From the NCBI GenBank assembly GCA_034429215.1, contig DAOUGI010000041.1, forward strand, positions 20,011 to 84,010: a stretch of 64,000 nt of DNA, read 5' to 3'. This document shows positions 8,137 through 15,984 of this stretch, piece by piece. Position 1 is the first letter of the stretch, and every line of letters starts with the position of its first letter. Position numbers and translations under genes: made by a program. The notes below the pieces were generated by a model. It saw nothing but the letters and a program-made list of their open reading frames with translations. It searched no databases and had not been told where the DNA came from. The DNA is from JAFGOG01 sp034429215. GTDB taxonomy: Bacteria; Chloroflexota; Anaerolineae; JAAYZQ01.

Positions 8137-9589
8137 AACCTTTCATCACCGCCAGCGGCCGCATCTTGGCGACTTGGCGGGCCAGGCCGGCGCCGTCCAC
8201 CACGGCGATGACGGCGTCGATGTCTTTGTAGGCGTCGGGGGCCTCTTCGGCCAGGCCCGACATGCTCTGGGCGCGGACGTGGATGCCCCGCTCCTCCAGC
8301 TCCTGGCGCAGTTGGCTGCCCTGGATCTGCCGCTTGGCTGCCGCCCGGCTCATTACCCGGCCGGCGCCGTGGGCGGTGGTGCCAAAGCTTTCGTCCAGCG
8401 CGTCGGCGATGCCGACCAGCACGTAGGAGGCGGTGCCCATGTCGCCCGGCACCAGCACCGGCTGGCCGACGGCCCGGTAGACCGGGACGACGGCCGGGTG
8501 GCCAGGTCCAAAAGCCCGGGTCGCCCCTTTGCGGTGGACGCACAGTTTTGTCTTTTTCCCGTCCACCACGTGCTCTTCGATCTTGGCGATGTTGTGGGCC
8601 ACGTCGTAGACGGTGCGCAGGTCGAAATCCTTGACCTTGCCGGCCAGGACCTGTTCAAAGGCCCGGCGGGCCAGGTGGGCCATGCACTGGCGGTTGGCCC
8701 AGGCAAAGTTGGCCGCCCCGGCCATCGCTCCAAAGTAGCGCTGGCCCTCGGGCGAGCTGAGCGGGGCGCAGACCAACTCCCGGTCGGGCAGGTGGATATT
8801 ATATTTGGCCACCGCCGCCTGCAGGCTGTGGACATAGTCCTCGCACACCTGGTGGCCCAGCCCACGCGAGCCGGAGTGGATCTCCAGGGTGAGCTGCCCT
8901 TTGAACAGGCCAAAGACGCGGGCCACCGCCTCGTCATAGACCTCGACGACCTCCTGGAGCTCGATAAAGTGGTTGCCAGAGCCCAGGCTGCCCATCTGCC
9001 CGGCGCCGCGCTGCTTGGCCCGCTGGCTGACCGCCGACGGATCGGCGCCGGCCAGGGCGCCGCCCTCTTCCAGGCGCTCCAGATCCTCCGGCCGGCCATA
9101 GCCCGCCTTGACGGCCCAGGCGGCTCCCTTGACCAGCATGTCGTCCATGTCGTGGGCCGACAACTTGCGGGCGCCGCCCCCCTCCCCCGTGCCGCTGGGG
9201 ATGATGTGGAACAGGGTCGAGATCAGATCGTCGGTCTCTTTGAGCATCTCTTTAGCCACGAGGTTCGAGGCCATCAGCCGCACACCACAGTTGATGTCAT
9301 AGCCGACCGCCCCCGGGGAGATGACCCCATCCGGGTAGCGGGTGGCGATCACGCCGCCGATCGGCGGGCCGTAGCCCTGGTGAGCGTCGGGCATCACCAG
9401 CACGCGCTTGACCACGCCGGGCAGGGTGGCGGTGTTGACCAACTGCTCGAAGGTCTTGTCGCGGAAGGCCAGCTCCAGCAGCTCTTCGCTGGCATAGATC
9501 CGGGCCGGCACCCTCATGTCAGGCCGGAAGCCGGTGGGAATCTCCCACACGTATTCACTGATCCGCACTAGGTCGGATTTGGTGATCAT
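8135..9589 (-). CDS. rtcB: RNA-splicing ligase RtcB
   Basis: 484-aa GTP-dependent ligase joining RNA 2',3'-cyclic phosphate to 5'-OH ends. Conserved blocks: 'MPDAHQGYGPPIGGV', 'GYDINCGVRL' (Mn-binding Cys), 'GSGNHFIELQ', 'IHSGSRGLGHQ', and 'HGAGRVMSR' containing the His that carries GMP. GAGGAGGT lies 8 nt before the ATG. Full length for the family. RtcB needs archease for multiple turnover, and the archease domain is encoded 108 bp upstream, fused to RibF. Confidence 0.96.
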   Translation of the reverse strand: MITKSDLVRISEYVWEIPTGFRPDMRVPARIYASEELLELAFRDKTFEQLVNTATLPGVVKRVLVMPDAHQGYGPPIGGVIATRYPDGVISPGAVGYDINCGVRLMASNLVAKEMLKETDDLISTLFHIIPSGTGEGGGARKLSAHDMDDMLVKGAAWAVKAGYGRPEDLERLEEGGALAGADPSAVSQRAKQRGAGQMGSLGSGNHFIELQEVVEVYDEAVARVFGLFKGQLTLEIHSGSRGLGHQVCEDYVHSLQAAVAKYNIHLPDRELVCAPLSSPEGQRYFGAMAGAANFAWANRQCMAHLARRAFEQVLAGKVKDFDLRTVYDVAHNIAKIEEHVVDGKKTKLCVHRKGATRAFGPGHPAVVPVYRAVGQPVLVPGDMGTASYVLVGIADALDESFGTTAHGAGRVMSRAAAKRQIQGSQLRQELEERGIHVRAQSMSGLAEEAPDAYKDIDAVIAVVDGAGLARQVAKMRPLAVMKG

Positions 9590-9636
9590 GCCGATTGACC
9601 TCCTCGGAAAATACTTGCCACCAAGTACATACCTAT

Positions 9637-9655
9637 CCGTACCGGACAGGTACGG
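9637..9655 (-). promoter_or_regulatory. Hairpin between the ribF-archease and rtcB genes
   Basis: CCGTACC / GGTACGG stem with loop of 5 nt inside the 108-bp gap. No T-tract follows on the minus strand. No convincing promoter was found here, so rtcB may be read through from the nusA operon. Confidence 0.4.
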
Positions 9656-9697
9656 GCAAAGACAACAAAGGTTACGATAATTCCATTGAGAATGGCG

Positions 9698-11119
9698 CTA
9701 GACGTCAAAGGTGATCACCGTCGACCAGCCAGTGTCGTCGCGCACCAAGCGCAGATCGTGATAGGTCGCCGCCTTGACGACCGCCTTGGTCACCGGGGCG
9801 CGGGCGCCTGTCACCCGCGCCACCAGGGCCGTGTCGGTCAGCGACTCGATCCGATAATCGACAAACAGCAGCCGCTCTGTTTCGGTCAGAAAGAGCAGCT
9901 CATTGAGCCAGCTCACCAACAACGATTCCCGGTCCCAGGCATCGAGGCGAACCTCGCGCTGTTCGGTCGCGGCCAGGCCGTCCAGATCGGCCATAAGGCC
10001 GGTCATGCCGCGGGCGGCACCGACAAAGAGATCGGACAGCTCGCGGCCCCAGACGCGCAGGGCACGATCGGCGGTGTGGTTTATCTCCTGGTAGCGGTAG
10101 GGGCAACCGGGGGATTTAGAACTTGCTCGTTGATCGGGTTTTTCCCCCTCACCCCAACCCTGCCACCCTGTTGGTGGCACTGTGCAGCGGTCTCCCCCAA
10201 GGGAGAGGGAGAGAAACCGACGGGCTGTTTCGCTGTCCTGTTTAATCTGGGCTACCAGGTCATCGATGTGCTCAAAACGGCGCTCGTCGCGCAGGCGAGC
10301 CACGAACTCGACCACCAGGTCACAGCCGTAGATGTCCTGGTCAAAATCGAGGATGTGGGTCTCGACCGTGCGGTGGCCATTGTCGAAACTGGGCCGTACC
10401 CCGACGTTGGCCACGGCCGGGTAGCGCTCGGATCCAAGCACGGCAAAGACGGCGTACACACCGTCGGCCGGCACCGCTCGCTCGGGCCGGACTTCTATGT
10501 TAGCAGTAGGGAACCCCAAATTGTGGCCCCGGCGCGCACCGGTTACTACCTCACCGGCCAGGCTGGGGTAGCGGCCCAACTGCAGGGCTGCCTCGTCGAC
10601 ACGGCCCTGGGCCAGGAGCTCCCGGATGCGGCTGCTGGAGAAGGCCTGGCTGCCGCCGACCGGCTCGACGACGTGCAGATCATAGTCGAGCTCTTGACCC
10701 AGCTCCCGCAGTCGTTCCACATTCCCTTCGCGGTTGCGTCCCAGCCCAAAGTCAGGGCCCACCCACAGCTCCCGCATCCGCAGGTGGTGGGAGACCATCG
10801 CCATGAAATCACGGGCAGACATGGCGGCAACCTGCCGGTCGAAGGGCAGCAGCACGGTCAGGTCGACGCCCAGTCCCTCCAGGAGTACTATTTTTTCGCC
10901 GGGAGTGGTCAGGTAGCGGGGGGCACGCTGCGGGGCCAAGGCCACCGCGGGATGGGGATGGAAGGTGATGACGGCTGCCAGCCGGTCTGTGGCCCGGGCA
11001 CGTTCTACCACACCCTTGATAAGCGCCTGATGTCCCCGGTGTACCCCGTCGAACGCACCGATGGTCAGGATCGTCTCCTGCCGCAAGCTGGCCCTGGTCA
11101 GATCGTCTATGACATTCAT
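9698..11119 (-). CDS. ribF: RibF (riboflavin kinase/FAD synthetase) fused to archease
   Basis: 473 aa. Residues 1-302 are a complete bifunctional RibF making FMN and FAD: 'TIGAFDGVHRGHQ' and 'SSSRIRELL' mark the adenylyltransferase, and 'GARRGHNLGFPTANIE' the riboflavin kinase. Residues 339-473 are a complete archease: 'NHTADRALRVWG', 'WLNELLFLTE', 'KAATYHDLRL', ending FDV as archeases do. The linker at about 303-338 is encoded by a palindromic repeat and has no stop. An in-frame GTG at 10180, about 11 nt after GGGGGAG, could allow a separate archease. The ATG at 11119 is the only suitable start, 23 nt after truB. Confidence 0.88.
   Translation of the reverse strand: MNVIDDLTRASLRQETILTIGAFDGVHRGHQALIKGVVERARATDRLAAVITFHPHPAVALAPQRAPRYLTTPGEKIVLLEGLGVDLTVLLPFDRQVAAMSARDFMAMVSHHLRMRELWVGPDFGLGRNREGNVERLRELGQELDYDLHVVEPVGGSQAFSSSRIRELLAQGRVDEAALQLGRYPSLAGEVVTGARRGHNLGFPTANIEVRPERAVPADGVYAVFAVLGSERYPAVANVGVRPSFDNGHRTVETHILDFDQDIYGCDLVVEFVARLRDERRFEHIDDLVAQIKQDSETARRFLSLSLGGDRCTVPPTGWQGWGEGEKPDQRASSKSPGCPYRYQEINHTADRALRVWGRELSDLFVGAARGMTGLMADLDGLAATEQREVRLDAWDRESLLVSWLNELLFLTETERLLFVDYRIESLTDTALVARVTGARAPVTKAVVKAATYHDLRLVRDDTGWSTVITFDV
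10141..10216. repeat. Palindromic repeat inside the ribF-archease gene
   Basis: Contains TGCCACC-ctgtt-GGTGGCA (10161-10179) and TCTCCC-ccaa-GGGAGA (10191-10206), flanked by 'cccctcaccccaaccc'. This is the look of dispersed intergenic repeats common in bacterial genomes, yet here it is translated in frame as the Gly/Trp/Pro-rich inter-domain linker. Confidence 0.65.
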
Positions 11120-11142
11120 AAGGAATCCATGGACGTTACGAG

Positions 11143-12141
11143 CTAGGCAGCGAACACTTTGCGCGGCCGCCACGCCGAAATTGCCGGGTCGAAGGCCAGG
11201 ATCGCCACCAGGTCGCCGGTTGGGGAGTAGGCACGACACTCGGCTCCATTTTGGCCGCCAGAGACGTGCGACACAGGGGTTGCCGGCGGCGGATACTGAG
11301 CAGAGTCGAGGAATTGGCCCTGGATGATGCGCTGGGTGTCGGACTGGGTCAGGATCAGGGCGGGGAGGTCCAGGAGGGCTTCGTCCATCGGCAACAGGTA
11401 GCCGGCCTCCTGCCCGTGCTGGAAGGCCTCTTCCAGACGCTCCAGGCTGACAGCCCCTTCCAAAGAGAAGCGCCCACTCCTCAAACGGACGAGGCCGGCC
11501 AGACAGGCCCCACTGCCGAGCCGCTGGCCCAGGTCGTGGGCCAGAGAGCGCACATAGGTGCCCGGCGAGCAGGTCACTTTGACCGTAAGGACGGGCGACA
11601 TCCATCCCAGAAGCTCAAGTTCAAAGATCTCGACCGTCCGGGGCGCGCACTCGACCTCCTTGCCCTGCCGAGCCAGTTTGTACAGCGGCTGCCCATGCTG
11701 CTTGAGGGCAGAGTAGATCGGCGGCACCTGTTCGATCGGTCCCAAGAAACCGGCCAGCGCCGTCTCAATCTCTGCCCGGTCCAGGTCGGTGCGCCCGTCG
11801 CCGGTGACGACCTCCCCTTCCACATCGTAGGTCGTGGTGGTCTGGCCCAACAGGATGGTCGCGCGGTACGATTTCCGGCCGGACATCAGGTACTCGGCCA
11901 CCCGGGTTGCCTGTCCCAGGCAGACGAGCAAAACACCACTGGCCAGGGGATCGAGTGTCCCGGCGTGGCCCACTTTGCGTTGACCGGCCATGCGGCGCAC
12001 GGCATCGACCACGTCGTGCGAGGTCATGCCCGCCGGCTTGTCCACATTGACGATGCCCGACAAGGCCACCTCCCGACGGGGGGCGGTCCACCGCCCGCGA
12101 AATCCAGTTTTCTTCTGAGGGCAATCGGCGCAATCAGGCAT
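11143..12141 (-). CDS. truB: tRNA pseudouridine(55) synthase TruB
   Basis: 332 aa from the ATG at 12141; converts U55 of tRNA to pseudouridine. The catalytic Asp lies in 'GHAGTLDPLASGVLL', and the family opening 'GIVNVDKPAGMTSHDVV' is present. The ATG overlaps the nrnA stop by 8 nt but gives an unusual 26-residue extension. A TTG at 12063, five bases after GGGAGGT, would give the normal start MSGIVNVDKP and may be correct. A PUA-like C-terminal region follows. Confidence 0.93.
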   Translation of the reverse strand: MPDCADCPQKKTGFRGRWTAPRREVALSGIVNVDKPAGMTSHDVVDAVRRMAGQRKVGHAGTLDPLASGVLLVCLGQATRVAEYLMSGRKSYRATILLGQTTTTYDVEGEVVTGDGRTDLDRAEIETALAGFLGPIEQVPPIYSALKQHGQPLYKLARQGKEVECAPRTVEIFELELLGWMSPVLTVKVTCSPGTYVRSLAHDLGQRLGSGACLAGLVRLRSGRFSLEGAVSLERLEEAFQHGQEAGYLLPMDEALLDLPALILTQSDTQRIIQGQFLDSAQYPPPATPVSHVSGGQNGAECRAYSPTGDLVAILAFDPAISAWRPRKVFAA

Positions 12142-13141
12142 CGGACTCGGACGTGAGAACCTGAGACAAGCGGGCCGCGCGCTGCTTATCTATGCTGCGG
12201 CGGACCTCTGTCAGTACCTGTTCCTGCACCTGCGCCAGGTCGCCGGTCAGCGTGCAGCCAGACGCCTGGGGATGGCCGCCACCGCCCAGGCGAGCGGCCA
12301 CCCGTGACACGTCGTAGCCCGGCGCCGATCGGAGGCCGACGTCTATGGCGCCGTTGTCACGCTCGGTGAACACTATAACTACTTGAGCCTCACGCACCCC
12401 TGCCAGAGAGTTGGACAGCCCTGAGGTGCCATTGTCGCCCACCGCCCACCGCCGGCGCATCGCTCGGGTCACGCTGGTCCACAGGATGCCATCCTCCAGG
12501 TGCAGGCCGCCGATCGCATCGGCGAACAGGCGTACCCTGGCCAACGGCTGCTGATCCACCGATTGCCGGGCGACCTGGCTGAGCGAGGCTCCCGCTTCCA
12601 TCAGTTTGAGGGCGACACGCAGAGCAGCCGAGTCGACGTTCGCCGTGCGGAAGGATCGGGTATCGGTCACAAGCCCGGCGAGGAGGCACACGGCCACAGG
12701 CTCAGTCAATTGCCAGCCAAGAGCCTTGGCCAAATAGAACACCATTTGAGCCGTGGCAGCACAGGATGGGTCTACCCAGTTCAATGTGCCAAACCGGGTA
12801 TTGGTAACATGGTGATCCACGTTCAATAAGGGCAGCGAAGTGAGTCGATCTTCATAGATGCTGCCCATCCGATCCCGATCGCTGCAGTCAAGGCTGATGA
12901 TCAGGTCGAAGGAGCCGCCGGCTCGGCGAGCTACTTCAGAGCTGCCCGGAAGCCAGGCAACGCTCTCTGGTACCGAGTCTTCACAGGCCAATGCGACCTG
13001 CTTGCCTTGATCCCGCAGCAAGCTGCCCATGGCCAGCAGGGAACCGATGGCGTCACCGTCGGGTGACACGTGGGCTATCAACAGGATACGCCGTGCGGGG
13101 GTGATCAGTTGTTCAACAGCGCTAGTCAAGCTCTTGTTCAT
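12134..13141 (-). CDS. nrnA: NrnA-type DHH phosphoesterase (nanoRNase/pAp phosphatase)
   Basis: 335 aa; degrades very short oligoribonucleotides and/or 3'-phosphoadenosine 5'-phosphate. The DHH domain shows 'HVSPDGDAIGS', 'LDCSDRDR' and 'NVDHHVTN'; the DHHA1 domain ends with 'GGGGHPQASGC'. The start chosen is the ATG at 13141 directly before the conserved LLIAHVSPDGD region; the frame stays open much further upstream, but that stretch lies over rbfA. It overlaps rbfA by 20 nt and truB by 8 nt. Confidence 0.92.
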   Translation of the reverse strand: MNKSLTSAVEQLITPARRILLIAHVSPDGDAIGSLLAMGSLLRDQGKQVALACEDSVPESVAWLPGSSEVARRAGGSFDLIISLDCSDRDRMGSIYEDRLTSLPLLNVDHHVTNTRFGTLNWVDPSCAATAQMVFYLAKALGWQLTEPVAVCLLAGLVTDTRSFRTANVDSAALRVALKLMEAGASLSQVARQSVDQQPLARVRLFADAIGGLHLEDGILWTSVTRAMRRRWAVGDNGTSGLSNSLAGVREAQVVIVFTERDNGAIDVGLRSAPGYDVSRVAARLGGGGHPQASGCTLTGDLAQVQEQVLTEVRRSIDKQRAARLSQVLTSESDA

Positions 13142-13571
13142 CCGACGATGCTTCGTTTTGGTCCCCGGCCGCGAGCTCTTCAGAAGAGGGGGAGCTGCGT
13201 GGACCTTCGTCGGGGATGGAGCCGGCCGGTTCTTTAGCGATCTCGCCCAGGAGCTCGTCGATCCGCCGCCCGTAGGCGGCGCTTTTGTCCAGCGCGAACA
13301 CCAGGTGCGGCATAATGCGCAGTTGGACCCGCGCGGCCAGTTGGGTGCGCAGATAGCCTGTCGCCCGCTGCAGGCCGGCCTGTGCCTCGGATGCCTGTTC
13401 GTCATCGCCAAGGACGGTGAAATAGACGCGGGCCAGCGACAGATCGGGCGTTATGTCAACAGAAGTGATGGTCACCTCTGCCAGACGCGGATCGCGGGCG
13501 TCGAGCATCAGGAGCAGGCTCAGCTCCCGATGGATCAGTTCAGAAACACGGTGTTGACGGCGGCTAGGCAT
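13122..13571 (-). CDS. rbfA: Ribosome-binding factor A
   Basis: 149 aa; KH-fold factor that matures the 30S subunit. Starts MPSRRQHRVSELIHRELS, with 'DPRLAEVTITSVDITPDLSL' and 'RIMPHLVFALDKS' as family hallmarks. The last 35 residues are an acidic, probably disordered tail. Lies between infB and nrnA in the normal order. Confidence 0.93.
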   Translation of the reverse strand: MPSRRQHRVSELIHRELSLLLMLDARDPRLAEVTITSVDITPDLSLARVYFTVLGDDEQASEAQAGLQRATGYLRTQLAARVQLRIMPHLVFALDKSAAYGRRIDELLGEIAKEPAGSIPDEGPRSSPSSEELAAGDQNEASSDEQELD

Positions 13572-13638
13572 GACAGTCTCAGCAGTAACCAGGTGTGGCC
13601 AATGGCAGGCAGCGCGGCCACCTGCCACCGGCCATTCA

Positions 13639-15588
13639 CTAGCTGACTCGCTCTCTCTTGTAGAACTCGAGCACATCACCTTCTTGGAGGTCGTCAAAAC
13701 CGGTGACGCCGATTCCACATTCAAAACCGGCCTTGACCTCAGATGTATCCTCCTTGAAGCGCTTTAGGGAATCGACACGGCCCTCATAAAGGACCTTGTC
13801 ACCACGGAGGACACGGACGAGCGCGTTGCGGGTGGCTTCACCGTCGGTCACGACACTGCCGGCGATGTTGCCCCGGCGGCTGATGCGGAATACTTGGCGC
13901 ACTTCGGCATGGCCAATCGTGACGTCGGCATAGACCGGTTCCAACATGCCCTTGAGAGCCTTGGCTACGTCGTCTACGAGGCGGTAGATGATGTCGTACT
14001 GGCGGATGTCCACACCGTTTTGTAGAGCCAGCCGCCGGGCGGCCTCGTCGACCTGGACGCGAAAGCCGATGATGATGGCTTGTGAGGCAAAGGCCAGGGT
14101 GACATCGGACTCGTTGATGTTGCCCATGCCTTGATGCAGGATGTCGACCTTGAGGTCATCGGTGCCCAGCTTGAGGAGGGAGTTGACGATCGGTTCCAGG
14201 GAGCCCTGGACGTCGGCCTTGAGGATGAGGTTGAGCTGCCGGACCGCGCCTGTCTGGAACTGCTCAAAGATGTCGTCAAGGCTCAGGCTTTTCGGTTTGC
14301 CAGGCTGGGCGGTGGCCTCACGATGGATCTCGCACCGCTCGGCGGCGATGGCCCGAGCCAGGCGCTCGCTTTCGACGACTTCAAAGATGTCGCCGGCTTT
14401 GGGGACCTGTGACAGGCCGATGACGAGAACGGGCATGGACGGTGTGGCCTCGTCGATGGGCTGGCCCTTGTCATCCAGCATGGCTCGGACGCGGCCGCAA
14501 GTATCGCCGATGAGGAGAGGATCGCCGACATGGAGAGAGCCGGCCTGGACCAGCAGCGTGGCGGTTGGGCCTCGCTGTTTGTCGAGGCGGCCTTCGATGA
14601 CGGTTCCCACCGCCGGGCGGTTGGGGTTGCTGCTAAGCTCGGCGACGTCTGTCACCAGGAGGATGTTCTCCAAAAGCTCATCGATGCCCCTTTTCATCTT
14701 GGCCGATACGGGGACGCAGACGACGTCGCCGCCCCAGTCTTCTACGGTGAGACCGAGGTCGGCCAGTTGCTGCTTGACCCGCTCTGGCTGGGCACCCTGC
14801 TTGTCGATTTTGTTCAAAGCGACGAGGATGGGGACACCGGCGGCGCGAGCATGATTGATGGCTTCGCGGGTTTGGGGCATGACGCCATCGTCGGCAGCGA
14901 CGACGAGGACGGCCAGGTCGGTGACCTGGGCGCCGCGGGCGCGCATAGCGGTGAAAGCTTCATGGCCGGGGGTGTCGAGGAAGGTGATTTTGCGGCCATC
15001 CTTGTCGACCTGGTAGGCGCCGATGTGTTGGGTAATGCCTCCCGATTCGCCGGCGACGACGTTGGTCTGGCGGATGGCGTCGAGAAGGGTGGTCTTGCCA
15101 TGGTCGACGTGGCCCAGGACGGTGACGACAGGCGGGCGAGGTTTGCAGTCTGCGGCAAGCTCGCTCTCGGCCAGGCGCTGGCGCAATGTCTTGGGCGGTC
15201 CCTCGGCGGCCGGCTTTTCCGGTTCCTGGACCTTGATCAACCTGGTTTCAAAGCCCATCTCGACGGCGACGATTTCGGCGGTTTCGTAGTCGATGATCTC
15301 GTTGATGCTGACCACGACGCTGCTGTTCATCAGCTCTTTGATGATATCGATGGGGCTCAGCCGCAGGGCTTTGGCCAGATCGCGAACACTGATTTCAGGC
15401 GGCAGCTCGACGACTTTCGTGACTGGGGCCTGTGGTTTGAGAGGGCCGGCTTTACGCGCGTCCTCAGAGCCACGACCCAGTGCGGACGAAGACCGCCCGC
15501 CGGCGGACGGCGCACTTGGCGCGGCTGCGGGCTTGCGGCGTGCCGGCGCCGGCCGGCTCCTGCTACTTGATTTGCCTCGGCTTGCCAT
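13639..15588 (-). CDS. infB: Translation initiation factor IF-2
   Basis: 649 aa. A short Arg/Ala/Pro-rich N-terminus (1-60), an IF2_N module (about 62-115), then the GTPase domain with G1 GHVDHGKTT, G3 'DTPGHEAF' and G4 'NKID', two beta-barrels, and the C-terminal fMet-tRNA-binding domain. It is the short form of IF-2, lacking the long N-terminal repeats of enteric bacteria. Its ATG directly abuts the ylxR stop codon. Confidence 0.97.
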   Translation of the reverse strand: MASRGKSSSRSRPAPARRKPAAAPSAPSAGGRSSSALGRGSEDARKAGPLKPQAPVTKVVELPPEISVRDLAKALRLSPIDIIKELMNSSVVVSINEIIDYETAEIVAVEMGFETRLIKVQEPEKPAAEGPPKTLRQRLAESELAADCKPRPPVVTVLGHVDHGKTTLLDAIRQTNVVAGESGGITQHIGAYQVDKDGRKITFLDTPGHEAFTAMRARGAQVTDLAVLVVAADDGVMPQTREAINHARAAGVPILVALNKIDKQGAQPERVKQQLADLGLTVEDWGGDVVCVPVSAKMKRGIDELLENILLVTDVAELSSNPNRPAVGTVIEGRLDKQRGPTATLLVQAGSLHVGDPLLIGDTCGRVRAMLDDKGQPIDEATPSMPVLVIGLSQVPKAGDIFEVVESERLARAIAAERCEIHREATAQPGKPKSLSLDDIFEQFQTGAVRQLNLILKADVQGSLEPIVNSLLKLGTDDLKVDILHQGMGNINESDVTLAFASQAIIIGFRVQVDEAARRLALQNGVDIRQYDIIYRLVDDVAKALKGMLEPVYADVTIGHAEVRQVFRISRRGNIAGSVVTDGEATRNALVRVLRGDKVLYEGRVDSLKRFKEDTSEVKAGFECGIGVTGFDDLQEGDVLEFYKRERVS

Positions 15589-15918
15589 CTAACTAATTCC
15601 CCCTTCTAGAGACACTGCTTCCGTTTTTTCCACTGTTTCTTCCACCGGTAACGATACGGCAAAGGCTTGCAAGACGGCCACCTCTTCCACGGCAATTGGC
15701 CCCTGGAGAGCACGCCCCAATGCCCCGCGCTGTAACGCCGCCTCCCAACATCCACGGTTAGGGCACAGGTAGGTACCTCGGCCGGCCTGTTTGCCCTTGA
15801 GATCTATGGCGGTCATCCCCTCTGGCGTACGGACGATCCGGATCAGCTCCCGTTTCGGCCGCTTACGCTGGCAAGCGATACAGGTCCGGAGCGGCACGTG
15901 CTTTCGGCGCATCACCAT
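15589..15918 (-). CDS. ylxR: YlxR family RNA-binding protein (DUF448)
   Basis: 109 aa. Shows 'PLRTCIACQRKRPKRELIRIV', the 'GRGTYLCPNRGC' loop and the basic surface of the family, which binds RNA and has been linked to RNase P and gene regulation. Position between nusA and infB is the classical one. GGGGGA precedes the ATG at 15918; an ATG at 15912 is an alternative. Confidence 0.92.
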   Translation of the reverse strand: MVMRRKHVPLRTCIACQRKRPKRELIRIVRTPEGMTAIDLKGKQAGRGTYLCPNRGCWEAALQRGALGRALQGPIAVEEVAVLQAFAVSLPVEETVEKTEAVSLEGGIS

Positions 15919-15984
15919 CGGTCCCCCCTGAATCGTCCCTCACCCCCTGCTCGTATTGTCAGGAGAGGAAGGGCAGGCGAATTA

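Noticed and set aside
8132..9571. 479-codon open frame on the plus strand
   Set aside because: It is antiparallel to rtcB, whose motifs are unmistakable; the long opposite frame is a by-product of high GC content.
9590..9697. Separate promoter for rtcB
   Set aside because: No -35/-10 pair of acceptable quality on the minus strand was found; only a short hairpin is visible.
11120..11605. N-terminal extension of the RibF frame
   Set aside because: The frame stays open across truB, but that part is antisense-free overlap without RibF similarity; start placed at 11119.
13142..13411. N-terminal extension of NrnA
   Set aside because: The frame is open to 13411 but overlies rbfA and lacks similarity to the family; the ATG at 13141 fits the normal N-terminus.
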